A DNA stretch of 64,000 nucleotides from NCBI RefSeq assembly GCF_016808335.1, contig NC_053153.1:15077033-15141032 (forward strand), given 5' to 3'. The notes below the pieces were generated by a model that searched no databases, was not told the DNA's origin, and saw nothing but the letters and a program-made list of their open reading frames with translations. Made by a program: the position numbers and the translations under genes. Shown in pieces: positions 32,698 to 43,719 of this stretch. Origin of the DNA: Panicum virgatum. Taxonomy: Eukaryota; Streptophyta; Magnoliopsida; Poales; Poaceae. The number at the start of each line of letters is the position of its first letter. The first letter of the stretch is position 1.

Positions 32698-34815
32698 TTC
32701 TGCAATGGGTTTTGAACCTCCTCATCACCTAGCTACCTACCCATGTCCCTGAAACTCGTACAGTGCTGGGTTTCAGGGGTCCTGTGATGCTGGAGCTCCC
32801 CCATATGCCTGTAACATAGTGTACCCAAAAGCACTGCTGCTTGGTACTGCTTGTTGATAGCAGTGTCTCAGTACGTAATTCTGTGATGTCAGGTCGATCA
32901 GTGTCTGAATAATTGAGGTGTCGGACTTCACAGTTGCTCCAGTTCTCGGATTGGAGGTGTGTCTGGGTCTGTTTGAAGCTTTGAGGTCTGAAACTTTGTG
33001 CTCGGTGAAGATACTGTGCTTAATGTGTAAGTTTGGGACCCGTTCTGCTATCATGTCGGTTGTTGCAGTTGATGCATGTGGCTTGTGTTTTAGGTAGCAT
33101 GTCTGCTGCCTCTGCTAAGTTAGTACCGGAACAAAGAAAATTTAGCCTTTTTTACAGAAATTTCAAGTTGCACAGTTCACTCGAAGGATTTGAGTTCTTT
33201 TAAAACATTGGTTTGAAACCTTTTTCTTGGAGAGGTCAGCGGAGGGGGCTAGTGTTCCCCACCTGAATTTTTTCCACGGATGCCGGCTAGGCCGGTAATG
33301 GAGGGTGCTAAACACCTACAGAGCGACCTTGGGCAGGTAATTAATCCAGAGATTATAGCAGGGGTTCAGGAGAGGAACACCGTCAGCTTCTCTGCTCGAG
33401 GCCCTAGCTTCTCTGCCGCAGCAGTGTCGGCCGGCACGCCGAAAGCAAGGGCCGGCCCTTCGCCTACAGGATGCAGTTCGGTGAGGCGGAGCTAGCCCAG
33501 GCGGGAGGCTCTGCCGGCCGCCCATTGCACATTTCCACCACCAGGTATTCATCCATACTCTGAGCTCTGGTTTGCCCTTGCTGTGCCGTTCTATTTTGCA
33601 GTTTACTCTCTTCAGTTCTTTTGAGCCGACCGAATTCCACTGATTTGAAACATGGTAGTACTTGCTAAGAATCTCAAATTCCCAATCCAACCTTTTGTTG
33701 CAGTTCACTGTATTCAGTTCCTTTTCATGATTTCATCCAAACCTAATTTCACTGAATTGGGATATGATTGTTAAACAATCTTACTGTATTTCAGAAGCCA
33801 TGAGAGCATGGGTGAGCGCCTGAGCGGTGACGACTGAATCTGGACAACGAACATCTGTTGTTCAGGATAAAGCGTCCTTCAGAAATCAAAAACTAGCAAA
33901 GAAAAACGGAAATTGGAGGGTGTTATCTTGGGATCACAGGTATCTCTGTACTATGCAGTATAGATACTTGGTCTGCAGTGAGATTCAGATTCCAAAACAA
34001 ATAGACAAATAGTTGTTGTCTAACGTATTTCAAACATCCCATATTTCCTTGGCATAGAGGGTTATGTAAACTAAACTCCTATTCAAAGTATATGAATTCA
34101 CAATTAGTATAACAAGAAATTGTTTTACCTGAGTCAAGAGCAAAACGAACATAGAAGGTACAATAAAGCTTACAGTAAAGTAACTTCTTTTTCAAGAAAA
34201 CATAATCAAACTCAATATGGATTTGCATGTACAGAGCATTAACCATAAGTTTTTATCTAACCGGCGGAAAAGCTGACTCATATCAAGAAGTAAAGAAAGG
34301 TCCACAAACAGATCCAAATCAGAAACGAATCAAACAAGTCACAAAATTGAGACAAATCAAGCGAAGTTGCAAAAGGATAGCAGCTGAAATGTAGATGCAC
34401 AAACAAAATCATAGAAACTTATAACAATTGGATTTAGTGATTGGCAAGCACTAATAGCTGACCAGGATGACTGGCTATTGTTAAACTTTAACTAAGCAGA
34501 AGATCAGTTTCTTTTCTTTCTTTCTTTTTTTGCGAGTAGCAGAAGATCGATTTCAACATCAAGTAATTTGGAGCCATCAAATCATCAGGTTATTAAAGCA
34601 TGAGATGTCTGCATAATTTGCCAGAGTTAGAATTCGTCTGGCAACACCTATAATTTGATTTCACCAAAAAGAATCACATCTTTCATGTAGAGAGAGCAGA
34701 GATCTATCTCCCTCGCCGGCTACCAATCAACAACTGATTCTCGAAAGAAGAAATGAAATGCACATCCTCAAAGTCCTCACCAAAAAATTCAAGCTGCTAC
34801 CGCCTTTTTACCCAA
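32698..34815. other. NF-YA 3' UTR and intergenic DNA
   Basis: The 3' UTR probably runs a few hundred bases. The interval 33236-33545 is GC-richer and ends 'ccaccag|gtattc', so it may be a decayed exon or transposon piece; no domain recognised. The rest is AT-rich. A very short poly(A) insertion with 11-bp duplication lies at 34495-34548. Confidence 0.45.
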
Positions 34816-35817
34816 TCAGGCTGCAGGATCTCTGCTCTCCTTCTCCGAGAACGCCACCTCAGCCACCTGCTTCTCCTTGCCTTTCTCCGACGGCGGCCCT
34901 GCTGCGCCGGCCGCCTGCTTCTTTTGCCCTTCCTCCGACGCCGGCAACGAGGAGGCAGAAGCGGCTTCTTGGGCCTGAAAGGCCTCAAGGTCCGCGGCCA
35001 TGGCGCGCTCGGCTCGGAGGATGGGCTCGTAGTAGTCAGGGTGCGCGTCCATGCACTTCTGCAGCGCGGCCGTGACGTCTTGGCACCGCTCCACGACGTC
35101 GACGCCGTCCGTCTCGGCCTCCGCCTCCTCCACGCACTTCTCCCACACGACGAACTCCTCCTTGCACCCGCCGCCCTTCATGAAGAGGCAGAACCCGCAC
35201 TCCCCTTGCTCCTCCTCCACCTCCGCCACCTGCTTTTCATGATCTTTCTCCGACGGCAGCCCCGCTGCGCCAGCCGCCTGCTTCTTCATCCCTTCCTCCA
35301 ACGCCCGCACCGAGGAGGCAAAAGCGGCTGCTTGGGCCTCAAAGGCCTCAAGGTCCCCCGCGGCCCTGGCGCGCTCGCCTTGGAGGATGGGCTCATAGTA
35401 GTCGGCGTGCGCGTCCATGCACTTCCACAGCGCGGCCTTGTCGTCTTGGCACCGCTCCATGATGCTGAAGCCGCCCGTCTTCGCCTCCGCCTCCGCCTCC
35501 CTCATGCACTTCTGCCACGCGAAGAACTCCTCCTTGCACCCGCCGCCCATCATGAAGAGGCTGTACCCGCACTCCCCTGGCTCCTCCTCCCCCTCCGCCA
35601 CCTCGCCGGCGGTCGCGGAGGCATCCAAGACCACCGTCTCCGCGGCATCGGCCGACGCACCGTCCGCAACGCCGCCGGCCGGGGGGGCGGTGGCGGGGTG
35701 CTGGGGATCTTCTTTGGCTGGTGGCGCGACGGCCACCGGGGGAGGAGTAGGAGGATCGGAGGCGGCGGTGGCTGCCTCTAGGGGAGGAGGGGGAGAGGAA
35801 GAGGCGGCGGCTCCCAT
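34816..35817 (-). CDS. Double GCK-domain protein, single exon
   Basis: An uninterrupted 333-residue frame, ATG at 35817, TGA at 34818-34816. After an Ala/Pro-rich disordered N-terminus (1-75) come two GCK domains (PF07802) at about residues 81-146 and 206-268. Each has the G-G-G-C-K-E-E-F...W-x-K-C core, then E-R-C-Q-D and L-x-K-C-M-D-A-H and D-Y-Y-E-P-I-L. Each copy is followed by an Ala/Glu-rich helix (147-200, 269-320) ending E-K-Q-V-A-E-V, so the whole 125-residue module was duplicated. The second domain starts C-G-F-C; the first has C-G-Y-S, so one Cys of a pair is lost there. Paired C-x9-C spacings recall small proteins oxidised by Mia40 in mitochondria, but no function is established. 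The start codon is the first in-frame ATG. Confidence 0.88.
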   Translation of the reverse strand: MGAAASSSPPPPLEAATAASDPPTPPPVAVAPPAKEDPQHPATAPPAGGVADGASADAAETVVLDASATAGEVAEGEEEPGECGYSLFMMGGGCKEEFFAWQKCMREAEAEAKTGGFSIMERCQDDKAALWKCMDAHADYYEPILQGERARAAGDLEAFEAQAAAFASSVRALEEGMKKQAAGAAGLPSEKDHEKQVAEVEEEQGECGFCLFMKGGGCKEEFVVWEKCVEEAEAETDGVDVVERCQDVTAALQKCMDAHPDYYEPILRAERAMAADLEAFQAQEAASASSLPASEEGQKKQAAGAAGPPSEKGKEKQVAEVAFSEKESRDPAA

Positions 35818-36604
35818 GGCACTAGGGTTTTGGGGTCAGATCCCGGCGGCTGTTGCGAGGAAGAAAGCTTAAACCCTGCTTCGCGAAGCCGAGTGCGTCA
35901 GACAGGAGTGGGCCGAAATGAGGGCAAGAAGGGGTACCCGCCGGATCGGATCGATCTTTGGAGAAAGAGAGTCCAGCCCATGTCCGGTTGTAACAGCCGC
36001 CACGTTCTGAATTCTGATAGAAAAAATCTATCTGCTTCTCGTGAAGATAGCTTCTTCAGCTTATGGGGAAAAAATGCTTCTTCAGCTTATGAAATGGTGT
36101 AGTTTGTCTCTTTTTTTTTCGAAAGACCCTGTAGTTTGTCTCTGACCTATACAGGGCAAATGGTGATCTGGTATTCTGCTATATTCTCCAATTGTACATG
36201 TGGCGTGTGTATTTTATCTGGTATATAAACTCTTGATTGTAACCAGCTTTTGTGCTGCTACATTTGTATGCCGCTTTTGACATTTGAGGGATGTGAAACC
36301 AAGAACTTCTGGTTCTGGAACCGCTGGTCGAAATTAGATTTGGCACCAAATAACATGATTTCTGACCTTCTTCAGTATCATACAGAACAGGATACAGTAA
36401 GCTACAGAGATCTAGTACGGTGTCAGATATTTCTACGAGAACATGAATGAGGACCACTCGGCAGAAATTCAAGTATACTTGTCAAATAAACCATAGTTTG
36501 CTTAGACATCGACGTGTCCATACTCCAGACGAAGATCCCAACCTTAAATAATTATTATAAATCTACAATAGAAGGGCACTGCCTAGATCATCCCATGGAT
36601 CGAA
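35818..36604. other. Intergenic DNA between two minus-strand genes
   Basis: It holds the promoter of the GCK gene and the 3' UTR of the SINA-like gene. No ORF with a domain. An 18-bp poly(T) insertion flanked by 14-bp duplications lies at 36098-36143. Confidence 0.5.
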
Positions 36605-37749
36605 TCAAGCATCACCGAAATCTTCTTCCTCATCTTCATCCTCGTCGTAGCTCTCATCATCATCATCCTCATCCTCCTGCTCGTCGCCGTCTTCATGCAC
36701 CAACTTGTTATCTATGGTGGTTCGGAGAAACATACCAATGCCTCCATACTTGGACTTGGGCACGACGCAGAAGAAGTCCTTTGGCATCCCATCAGAAAGG
36801 GATGAGCTCCTCACAGCATCCATTGTTGAGATCTGGTGGTGGCCCGGGAAGGACGAGAAGCTCATCGTGCACCCAAACCTCGAGTCCGTGGCCTCCGGCT
36901 GGATGCAGACGAGGGAGATGGTGTGCCCCAGGGCCTCCGCGGGCGTCAAGTTGATGAGGAAAACGTTGCCGTCCGGGGCGTGGAGCACGCGCGGGCCTGG
37001 CTCGAGGGGGAGGTTGAACTGCTCAAAGTACTTGAACTTCATGGACGGCCACTTGTGCTGGGTGGTGACATGGTTCGCCAGCGCCACCACTGGCCCAGTG
37101 AACCCGCAGCCAGGTTCTGGGCAGAAGCACGGCCCATGCCGGCACGCCTTCTCGTGCTTTTTCTTGTTGAAGTAGGCGATCTTCTTGGTGCATCCGTTGT
37201 TGGCAAAGCAACAAGGAACCTCAATGGATTCGACAACACGCTCCATGCCGTAGCAGCGCTCAAAGGCAGTTCTTATGCATAGGGGGCACTTCTTGAGCCT
37301 GGCGCAGCATGATTTGCAGATCAAATGCCCCACACCGCACTGCAATATGGGAATCATTAAATAAACCCTCGTGAGAGAATCTCTTCGACTGAAGCAACAT
37401 GGACTTTGACAAAAGCATAGATAGTATACATCTTCTGTAAAGTGTAACCTTAATTATTCTGTTTTTGGTAGATCAATACAACAGACAAACAAATCTGATG
37501 TTCTTCAGAAATTAATAAATTGCTTTTTGGTAGATCGATAGAAGATTTCATTTTTCAGAGGGAATTGATAAAAAGACTTTGTTAGCCTGATGTTCTTAGA
37601 GATTAACTCGATGCTATTCATAATTCATATATATCTAATGTGTGTACCTGGAAAATTGGAGGCCCAAGGGGCTCATAGCAGACCGGGCAGTCCAAGGCAC
37701 CCATTGCCATTCTCACTCCATCCACCTTAGTTTCCCCTTTCGGCTCCAT
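36605..37749 (-). CDS. SINA-like RING E3 ubiquitin ligase, 2 coding exons
   Basis: Coding exons 37749-37648 and 37339-36605 join in phase 0 (CAG|GTACAC, TTGCAG|TGC) to 278 residues. The splice completes a RING finger: C21-x2-C24 in exon 1, then C35-x3-H39-x2-C42-x2-C45-x6-C52-x2-C55 in exon 2. A SIAH-type zinc finger follows (about residues 68-130: C-C..C-T-K-K..H-E-K-A-C..C-F-C-P..G-C-G-F-T-G..H-V-x2-Q-H), then a SINA beta-sandwich-like region, and a very acidic Glu/Asp tail (last 30 residues). This order matches plant SINA-like E3 ligases (SINA-like 10 type), which transfer ubiquitin to substrates. The ATG sits 3 nt after an acceptor (TTTTGCAG|GTG), so a non-coding 5' exon lies upstream, perhaps near 39000. 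Complete at the 3' end. Confidence 0.92.
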
Positions 37750-40024
37750 CACCTGCAAAACCACTAGCTTGCTTGATATTGCAAGCGCAACAAACAGGTC
37801 AACATACTGTACTGACCAGAATAGTTCCATCCCTTCTTAGTGTTAGCATACATCCTTAGTGATGTGGCCACTTGGATGGAAGGGCCAGGAATCGGAATTC
37901 TGAACAGGATTTCCAAGCAATAGAATCTTATGAAAAGTAAACAAAATAACAGAAAATGGTAACACACATTCCTTACTGATTAAGCCTTCCTATTGACCCA
38001 AAATCTCACTAGCTGAAACAGCCTAGACTAGTCATCAACTCATCATTGAGCTATAAACAGTTTGCACTACTGTATCATAAGTTCATGACAGAATACCCAC
38101 AGGACAACAGTCAATTTTTGTTCAAACAATTATAGATCACCACAAATCCCTTAACCAATTTCTTTAGTTGAATCACACATAGCGAACACCTGTAAGCCTG
38201 GCTGCACACAGTATGTGCAAGGACTCCTGCGGCCAGGAGGTGACCCGGACTAATGATAGTGAAGGAACATACACATAATGGCATAAGTGGCCATCTATTC
38301 AACAACAAGGTGTGCAGCATGTTTTCATTAAAGAAATTGACCCCTTTGTTAAGTGAAGTCGATAACTTTTTGTCTATACTCCTCATGGGATCCAGGCTCC
38401 AGACAAATCAAGACAAAAACTCCGTCAATGTAAACAGGTAAAGCAAGTTTGACGCAGGGATTTTATCAAAGCCAGATAAATATTGGAAGTGATCCTGTTC
38501 TTCCGATGCAGAGATAATCATGCCATGTTCATATGAGTATTACATTGGAGTGATTTTTTTCGCGCCCGTGCCGGGGCACGTTTTTCATTAAGAGGAAATA
38601 CATAGCAGTGATTGGCACTAGGAAACAGGAACAAGGTCCAGTTCAAACTTTCTGTGGCAAGCCGCAAGCGTATGGTACCTTGGCATAATTTCGAACTTAA
38701 GAGTAACAACTACTCCCTTTCGATTTTCTCCTGTTGAGAACAGGAACATTTGGGTTGTTTTGCTCCCATGTCCTCAGGCTCCTACACAATGCTCCTAACA
38801 CCAACAACGAAAATCCCTTCGCAGTGCGTGTATGCTGTATTAGTACCATGGTTTAAGCGATTGTATGCTAAAGATTCGACACGGAAGCATACGAATACTG
38901 TTAAACTCTAGTTCCGCGAAGCATAAACCCTAACGACTAACCGTAGGAACCGCAGTACGAGTCCTGAGAGGAGGAGGGAGCCAAATTGTTGCCTCACCCG
39001 AAACACCTGGTCGCGTCGAACGATGAGGCGCTGCTGGGAGTGCTCCGTCGCCGGCGAACCCTTCTCTCTCTACTCCACCGGGCGGGGCCCTCCTCCTTGT
39101 TTTTTTTTTTTTGAACCTCTATAAGCGCTCCTTGTTTTTTTTTGTTTTTTTTTGACTCGTAAGCGCTCCTTGTTGATCGGCTTTAATCGGAGCCCGAGGA
39201 GGGGAACGGACGGGAAGCGGGCTATCAGTTAACGGAGTGGAGGAGTGGGCCAGAGGAAATGGGCTTGAATTCGGAAGGCCTCTGCCCGTTGCTTTCGATG
39301 GGCCTCAACATTACGGTTTGCGCCTTCACGAGAGAGGAGGATGCGAGTGTTGCTACAGTGACATCGACTGACGCACTGCTTCATTCAAGTGTAGTAGTAC
39401 CTGTTTGTTTGGCTGTTTCAGATAGTATATTGCCACTACTCGTCTACTGTACTCGGTAGGCAGTACGGCAGTAGGTCAACAAGACTCAAGGAAAAGGTCA
39501 GCGGCTACATTTGTCCCACCCCCCTACAGTTCTAGCAAAAAGTAAACCCAACCCAACACTTGGCGCTGACGTTGGAACGAGATCCTGTGTAGTAACGCTC
39601 TTCGATTGCACTATGCAATCATCGCATCCGCGCCGTCCGCACCAATCCAACGGTGACAAGCTCCCCAAGCGCTCCACCCTTCACGCACTGCACCTCGGCC
39701 CAACAACAGCCTGGCCTATTCCGCACCCACGGCGGCGCGGCCCCGGCGCTCCCCGCGCTCCTCCGTGAGCTAAGCTCCACCGGGGGAGCCGCACGTGGGG
39801 CTCCGCTGCAGGCCGGAGCACGCGAAGGAATGCACAGCCCCCCGCCTGACGGAGCACGCGGCCCCACCCGCTGGAGCTCGCGGCCAGAGCGCGCAGAGGA
39901 AGGAGCGGCCCCACCCACAGCGCGCATCCTGCTGCGCATCGCCATGGCTACCGCATTTTCCTGTTCTTGTGAGAGGTGGCAGCAGCGACGCCGGTGCCAG
40001 CCAGCCACGCGCGAACGTCCGACG
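37750..40024. other. Upstream region of the SINA-like gene and intergenic DNA
   Basis: 37753-38970 reads as the 5' UTR intron of the SINA-like gene. The interval 38975-39090 on the minus strand is GC-rich with leader-like CT/GA stretches and could be the first exon. Short poly(A/T) insertions lie at 38556-38598 and 39137-39160. 39640-39940 is GC-rich without a recognisable gene. Confidence 0.4.
38556..38598 (-). mobile_element. 43-bp truncated retroposon with 15-bp target duplication
   Basis: TACATTGGAGTGATT (38541-38555) and TACATAGCAGTGATT (38599-38613) flank it, two mismatches. On the minus strand the insert starts TTTCCTCTTAATGAAAAACG and ends GCGCGAAAAA. It shares the 19-mer TTCCTCTTAATGAAAAACG with the SINE at 24713, so both derive from related 3' ends. 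Confidence 0.65.
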
Positions 40025-40310
40025 GCCGGGAGCTTCTGCAACTGAAGTTCATGGCGCTGACCAATGCCAGCACCCAGTACACACCGTCCAGCCTCGACCG
40101 GTTCAGGTCGTCGGGCAGCCACCCCGTGCGCCGACGAACAGCGACGACGAACGCCGTGCTCAAGTACGACCCCGCGGCGATGAACAGCGGCGACATCGCG
40201 GTGGCCGTGCTCCACAACGCCATGTTCCCCAGCAGGTGCAGGCGTGCAGCGCCTCCTCCGCGCCAATCAGCGCCAGCTGCGCCACCAGCCACATCCTGCC
40301 TTGGAGTGGT
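40025..40310 (-). pseudogene. NPF/PTR (POT family) transporter fragment
   Basis: On the minus strand one frame reads W-L-V-A-Q-L-A-L-I-G-A-E-E-A-L-H (about 40310-40260) and, after a frameshift, another reads S-P-L-F-I-A-A-G-S-Y-L-S-T-A then G-W-L-P-D-D-L-N..L-D..Y-W-V-L-A..S-A-M-N-F (about 40226-40025). These are the last membrane helices of plant nitrate/peptide transporters (NRT1/PTR, NPF), including the hallmark G-W-L-P-D-D-L-N. Everything before and after is missing, and the frame is broken. It is a relic or a piece captured by a transposon; no protein is expected. Confidence 0.8.
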
Positions 40311-40671
40311 GGCCGGCGGGAGGCCCCGAGGAGCACGGGCGGCGGCCGAGGCACGCGGCACGGTGTTGTCGAACGCGGAAGACGACGACGGAGGGGAAGA
40401 AATCGCGAGCAGAGATGGCCTGGGATCAGATGGGCCGCTTCATGGGCCATTTTTGTGAGACTGAGGCGCTTGGGATGCACGATCTCCGTTGGTTCGCACT
40501 CGACGGTGCATATTGTGATGACTGCAGAGTGCTGTCGGAGAGAACGACTGCAGAGGATCTCGTTCCCTGACATTGGCTTTTTCCATGATCTTATTTTTAC
40601 TGTTTGCTTCAACCGCCGCCATGACGGCTAGCAACAATCATTCGGAGCCATGGTTTGTTTGGTCAGTACTA

Positions 40672-40882
40672 GGGCCCTGTTTGGAAGGGCTCCCGCCGGC
40701 TCTGGCACTGTAGCGCCACTGTAGCACGGGGCCGGCGGAGCCACCCAAACCGGGCTTCGTTGAACAGTGCGCGATGTCAGTGAGAGAAGAGGGAAGGGAG
40801 AGTGTGAAGCCGCTTCAATAAACAGTGGTGCTACAGTATTATTCGTAGAGGAGCCGGAGCCGCTGAGAGCCCCAAACGGGGG
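40672..40882. mobile_element. Tourist-like MITE, 211 bp
   Basis: Left end GGGCCCTGTTTGGAAGGG and right end, reversed, CCCCCGTTTGGGGCTCTC; flanks CTA and TTA. The interior is GC-rich ('ccggcggagcc', 'gctacagtattattcg'). Confidence 0.72.
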
Positions 40883-41900
40883 TTAGAACGGCAGCTGCTG
40901 TATCCCCCCTCACGGCCTCATGAGTCACCGACTGAACCGGCAGTACCTCCCAAGTGACGCGAAAAAGGTAACCGCGATACATGCAAGTTGTCTGGCCGGC
41001 AGCCTGCTGCCGTGCTGCCTGCCAGCAGGTTGACCTCGTCAAGCAGCGGGGGATCGTCTGCGGCCGCTACCGCGGCGACCAGCAAGTCGCCCCGGCCATG
41101 CCTGCTTTACCCGAGCGCCCACGCGGGGGGCGAGAGGGGGGCGTCTATTCATCGCCCTCTGCGATTGGATTTCATCCATTCGCAGAGGCCGAGCGCCCCC
41201 GCCGCCGACTGCCTCCCCCGGCTCCGGCGGCCTCCGCCACTGCCTTCGACCGCCGCCGCCGCCGCTAACCAAGGTCGCATCCCCGCCCTCCCCCGGCGCC
41301 ACGCCCCCGCCCGGGCTTCCCTGCCCCCCTTCACACTCTTCTAAGGCCGTCAATGGCCAGCGCCGCCCCAAGCCCCGGCAACCCCAAACCATAAGGTCCG
41401 CCGCCGCCCTCCACCACCCCGGCCGTTGGCGACCTCGACGGCGGCCGCTCCCCTCACCAACCACCCCCTCCCCCTCCCCCTCCTGTAGCTCGCAACCGCC
41501 GCCGCCCAAACCCCTACCCCGAAGTCCGGCCGCCGCGCTCGCCGGGGAAGAAGCACAGTAGCAGCGGCGCCTTCTGCGACAGCACGCATCGCACCCGCGC
41601 GCGCGATAAATAGACGCCGCGGGGGGCGGGACCCGCCCGGCGCGCCGTTGCCAGCCAGCTGCGCACCATCCCCCGCTGTCCTGCGGCATGCGTGTCCCTG
41701 TTCCCCGTTCCGTGGGAGTGGGACGGCGGTGGGCCGGGCGCCTCCAGGCGGGGGTCCTCGCATGTTTTCTCTGGGATTCGAGGGTCGGAGTGAAAAATGT
41801 AGCGATCGCGGCCCGTCCGGCGCCGCGACGGCTGTCACCTTGGTTCCCTCGCACGCTCCGTCGGCGGCCCCGTCGTTAACGGTTGACGGGATTTTGCTTT
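40883..41900. other. GC-rich segment, no gene recognised
   Basis: Dense overlapping ORFs on both strands (for example 41039-41854 -) consist of Arg, Gly, Ala and Pro with no domain. 'gcgataaatagacgcc' at 41604 could be a TATA element. It resembles the segment at 23870-24640 in composition. Confidence 0.4.
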
Positions 41901-43483
41901 GCGCTTTTCTCTCTCACTCGTTTATGTTATGTGTGCTGGAGTGAAGCTTTTGCAGATGCGCCCTCCGATTCTCACGATGATCTAGCCCATTGGTGACAAT
42001 GCAAAGGGCGCATTTTAGCGAGTTTCCTCCGGCCTAGCTCAGTGGGCTAGAGAAACTAAAGCAAGTGACTTAATCGATTCTTGTTCTAGGTTATATAGGG
42101 GAAGAAAAAGGAATGGCTGCATGCATGCTACAATAACGCGTGCGATCGAGTCAAAGTGGTAGCATTATGTGACAAGAGATCGCAAGCCCGCAATATTGTA
42201 TTCTCGCTGCGGTGTCCCTTTTCTCGCAAACAGGTTCTTCAATAAAGTACGAGAAAAAAAATACGAGGTGAAAATCCTTTGAAAATACCACATTTTGGTG
42301 CCCCTAGCCAAGCAACTTTGGCGTAACTTCCATTTTGGTCGGTAGCTAAATCCACACTAGGTGCTTAGCCAAGTTCTTAAAGAGATAGTGTTACGATAAC
42401 ACTAAGTACCGCTATATAAGTAAATCTACAATGCAAACTAGGTGCTTGAATAGGCTCAGCACCAGTGCAAATTTAAGCATCATATCCACCTTTTTAAGCG
42501 CAATGTACAATAGTGTAAAAACTGCTTTTATCATTAAACACCTTCTCCAAGCACACAATGTAAAGATGTTGAGAGAGAGAGAGAGAGAGAGAGAGATGTG
42601 TGACGAAGTATACTTATATAAAGAGTCAACTCATGGGAACATCTATTTTTCATATTATATCCATTTATCTATGCTTCGATAGTTCATTCTAACTCTAAAT
42701 CCTCCGGATCTTGGCTATCTAGGCAAGTGCAGACCCAAGCACTAATGTGAGCATCCATATAGATATACTACCAAAATCAAATGGTTCAAACTTTCAAAGG
42801 CTGTTAGAAAAAAGGTAAGAAAAAAACTCCCCAAAGTGCATGGCCAAATGTCGACTTTGTACCTGGCCAAAACATTAGCATACAGTCATCCAAGAGTCTC
42901 GATATTTTGGGTCCACTAACCATAACAATGGTACGTGTATAGCTCAATTTCTGTGTCTGATCCAAAGACACTTATCTGTTAAGATTTTGGAGTATCTTGA
43001 CATCGATGTCATGTGATGATGAAACAGGTACATGTAGATGCTTACATTTATTCATACTCACTCCCTCGGAGAGACTCAATAAGCAAATATCAAGATTGCC
43101 AAAATCACTACAGACACATGCTATCAGTGGACACGTCACATACCATTGAAAGAATAACAACAGTCAAATACTAAAATAAATAAATCTAGAAAAATATGAA
43201 CACTCTTGCTGACTCGAGGATTTGAATACGGGTGGATAGGTTGCCATACCCAGCTGCACAATTCACAAAATCCATACAATTTTAATAGTGATAAGATACA
43301 ATTTATGTGTGAGTTTAGAAAAAATAATGCCATGATTAACTTGATTTATAAATAAAGAAATACGTAGTAGATCGATGTCATGTTCTATGTAGAATTCTTC
43401 TTCTTCTCACAAGTTCGTCAACTCATTCACACTCTTTATGAATGACAAGTCATCATCAGTGAATCATTCCCAAAACACAATTA
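41901..43483. other. Intergenic DNA with (GA)n microsatellite
   Basis: AT-rich, non-coding as far as I can see. (GA)13 at 42571-42596. Confidence 0.5.
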
Positions 43484-43716
43484 GGGCGCGTTTGGCACCG
43501 CTTACAAGAGCTTCAGCTTCGTCGCTGTAGTGACACGCTAGCTTACTGTAGCGAAGCCGGGCGAAGCGACCAAACCCTGGCTTCACCGGCTTCTCCCTTC
43601 TTTACGTTGACCGTAGGTGAAGCTCGATAGCACGGCTTCGATAAAACAGTGCAGTAGCACAGTGAAGCACAGTCCCGCACAGTTCCAGCGAAGCTGTAGC
43701 TGCGCCAAACGCGCCC
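43484..43716. mobile_element. Tourist (PIF/Harbinger) MITE, 233 bp, TTA duplication
   Basis: GGGCGCGTTTGGC (43484-43496) and its exact inverse GCCAAACGCGCCC (43704-43716) are flanked by TTA on both sides (43481-43483, 43717-43719). It lies 0.8 kb upstream of the BSL2 start codon. Non-coding. Confidence 0.92.
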
Positions 43717-43719
43717 TTA

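Noticed and set aside
42022..42060. tRNA-like stretch 'ggcctagctcagtgggctagaga'
   Set aside because: It resembles a box A, but no box B at the right distance and no cloverleaf could be formed; at most a SINE remnant.
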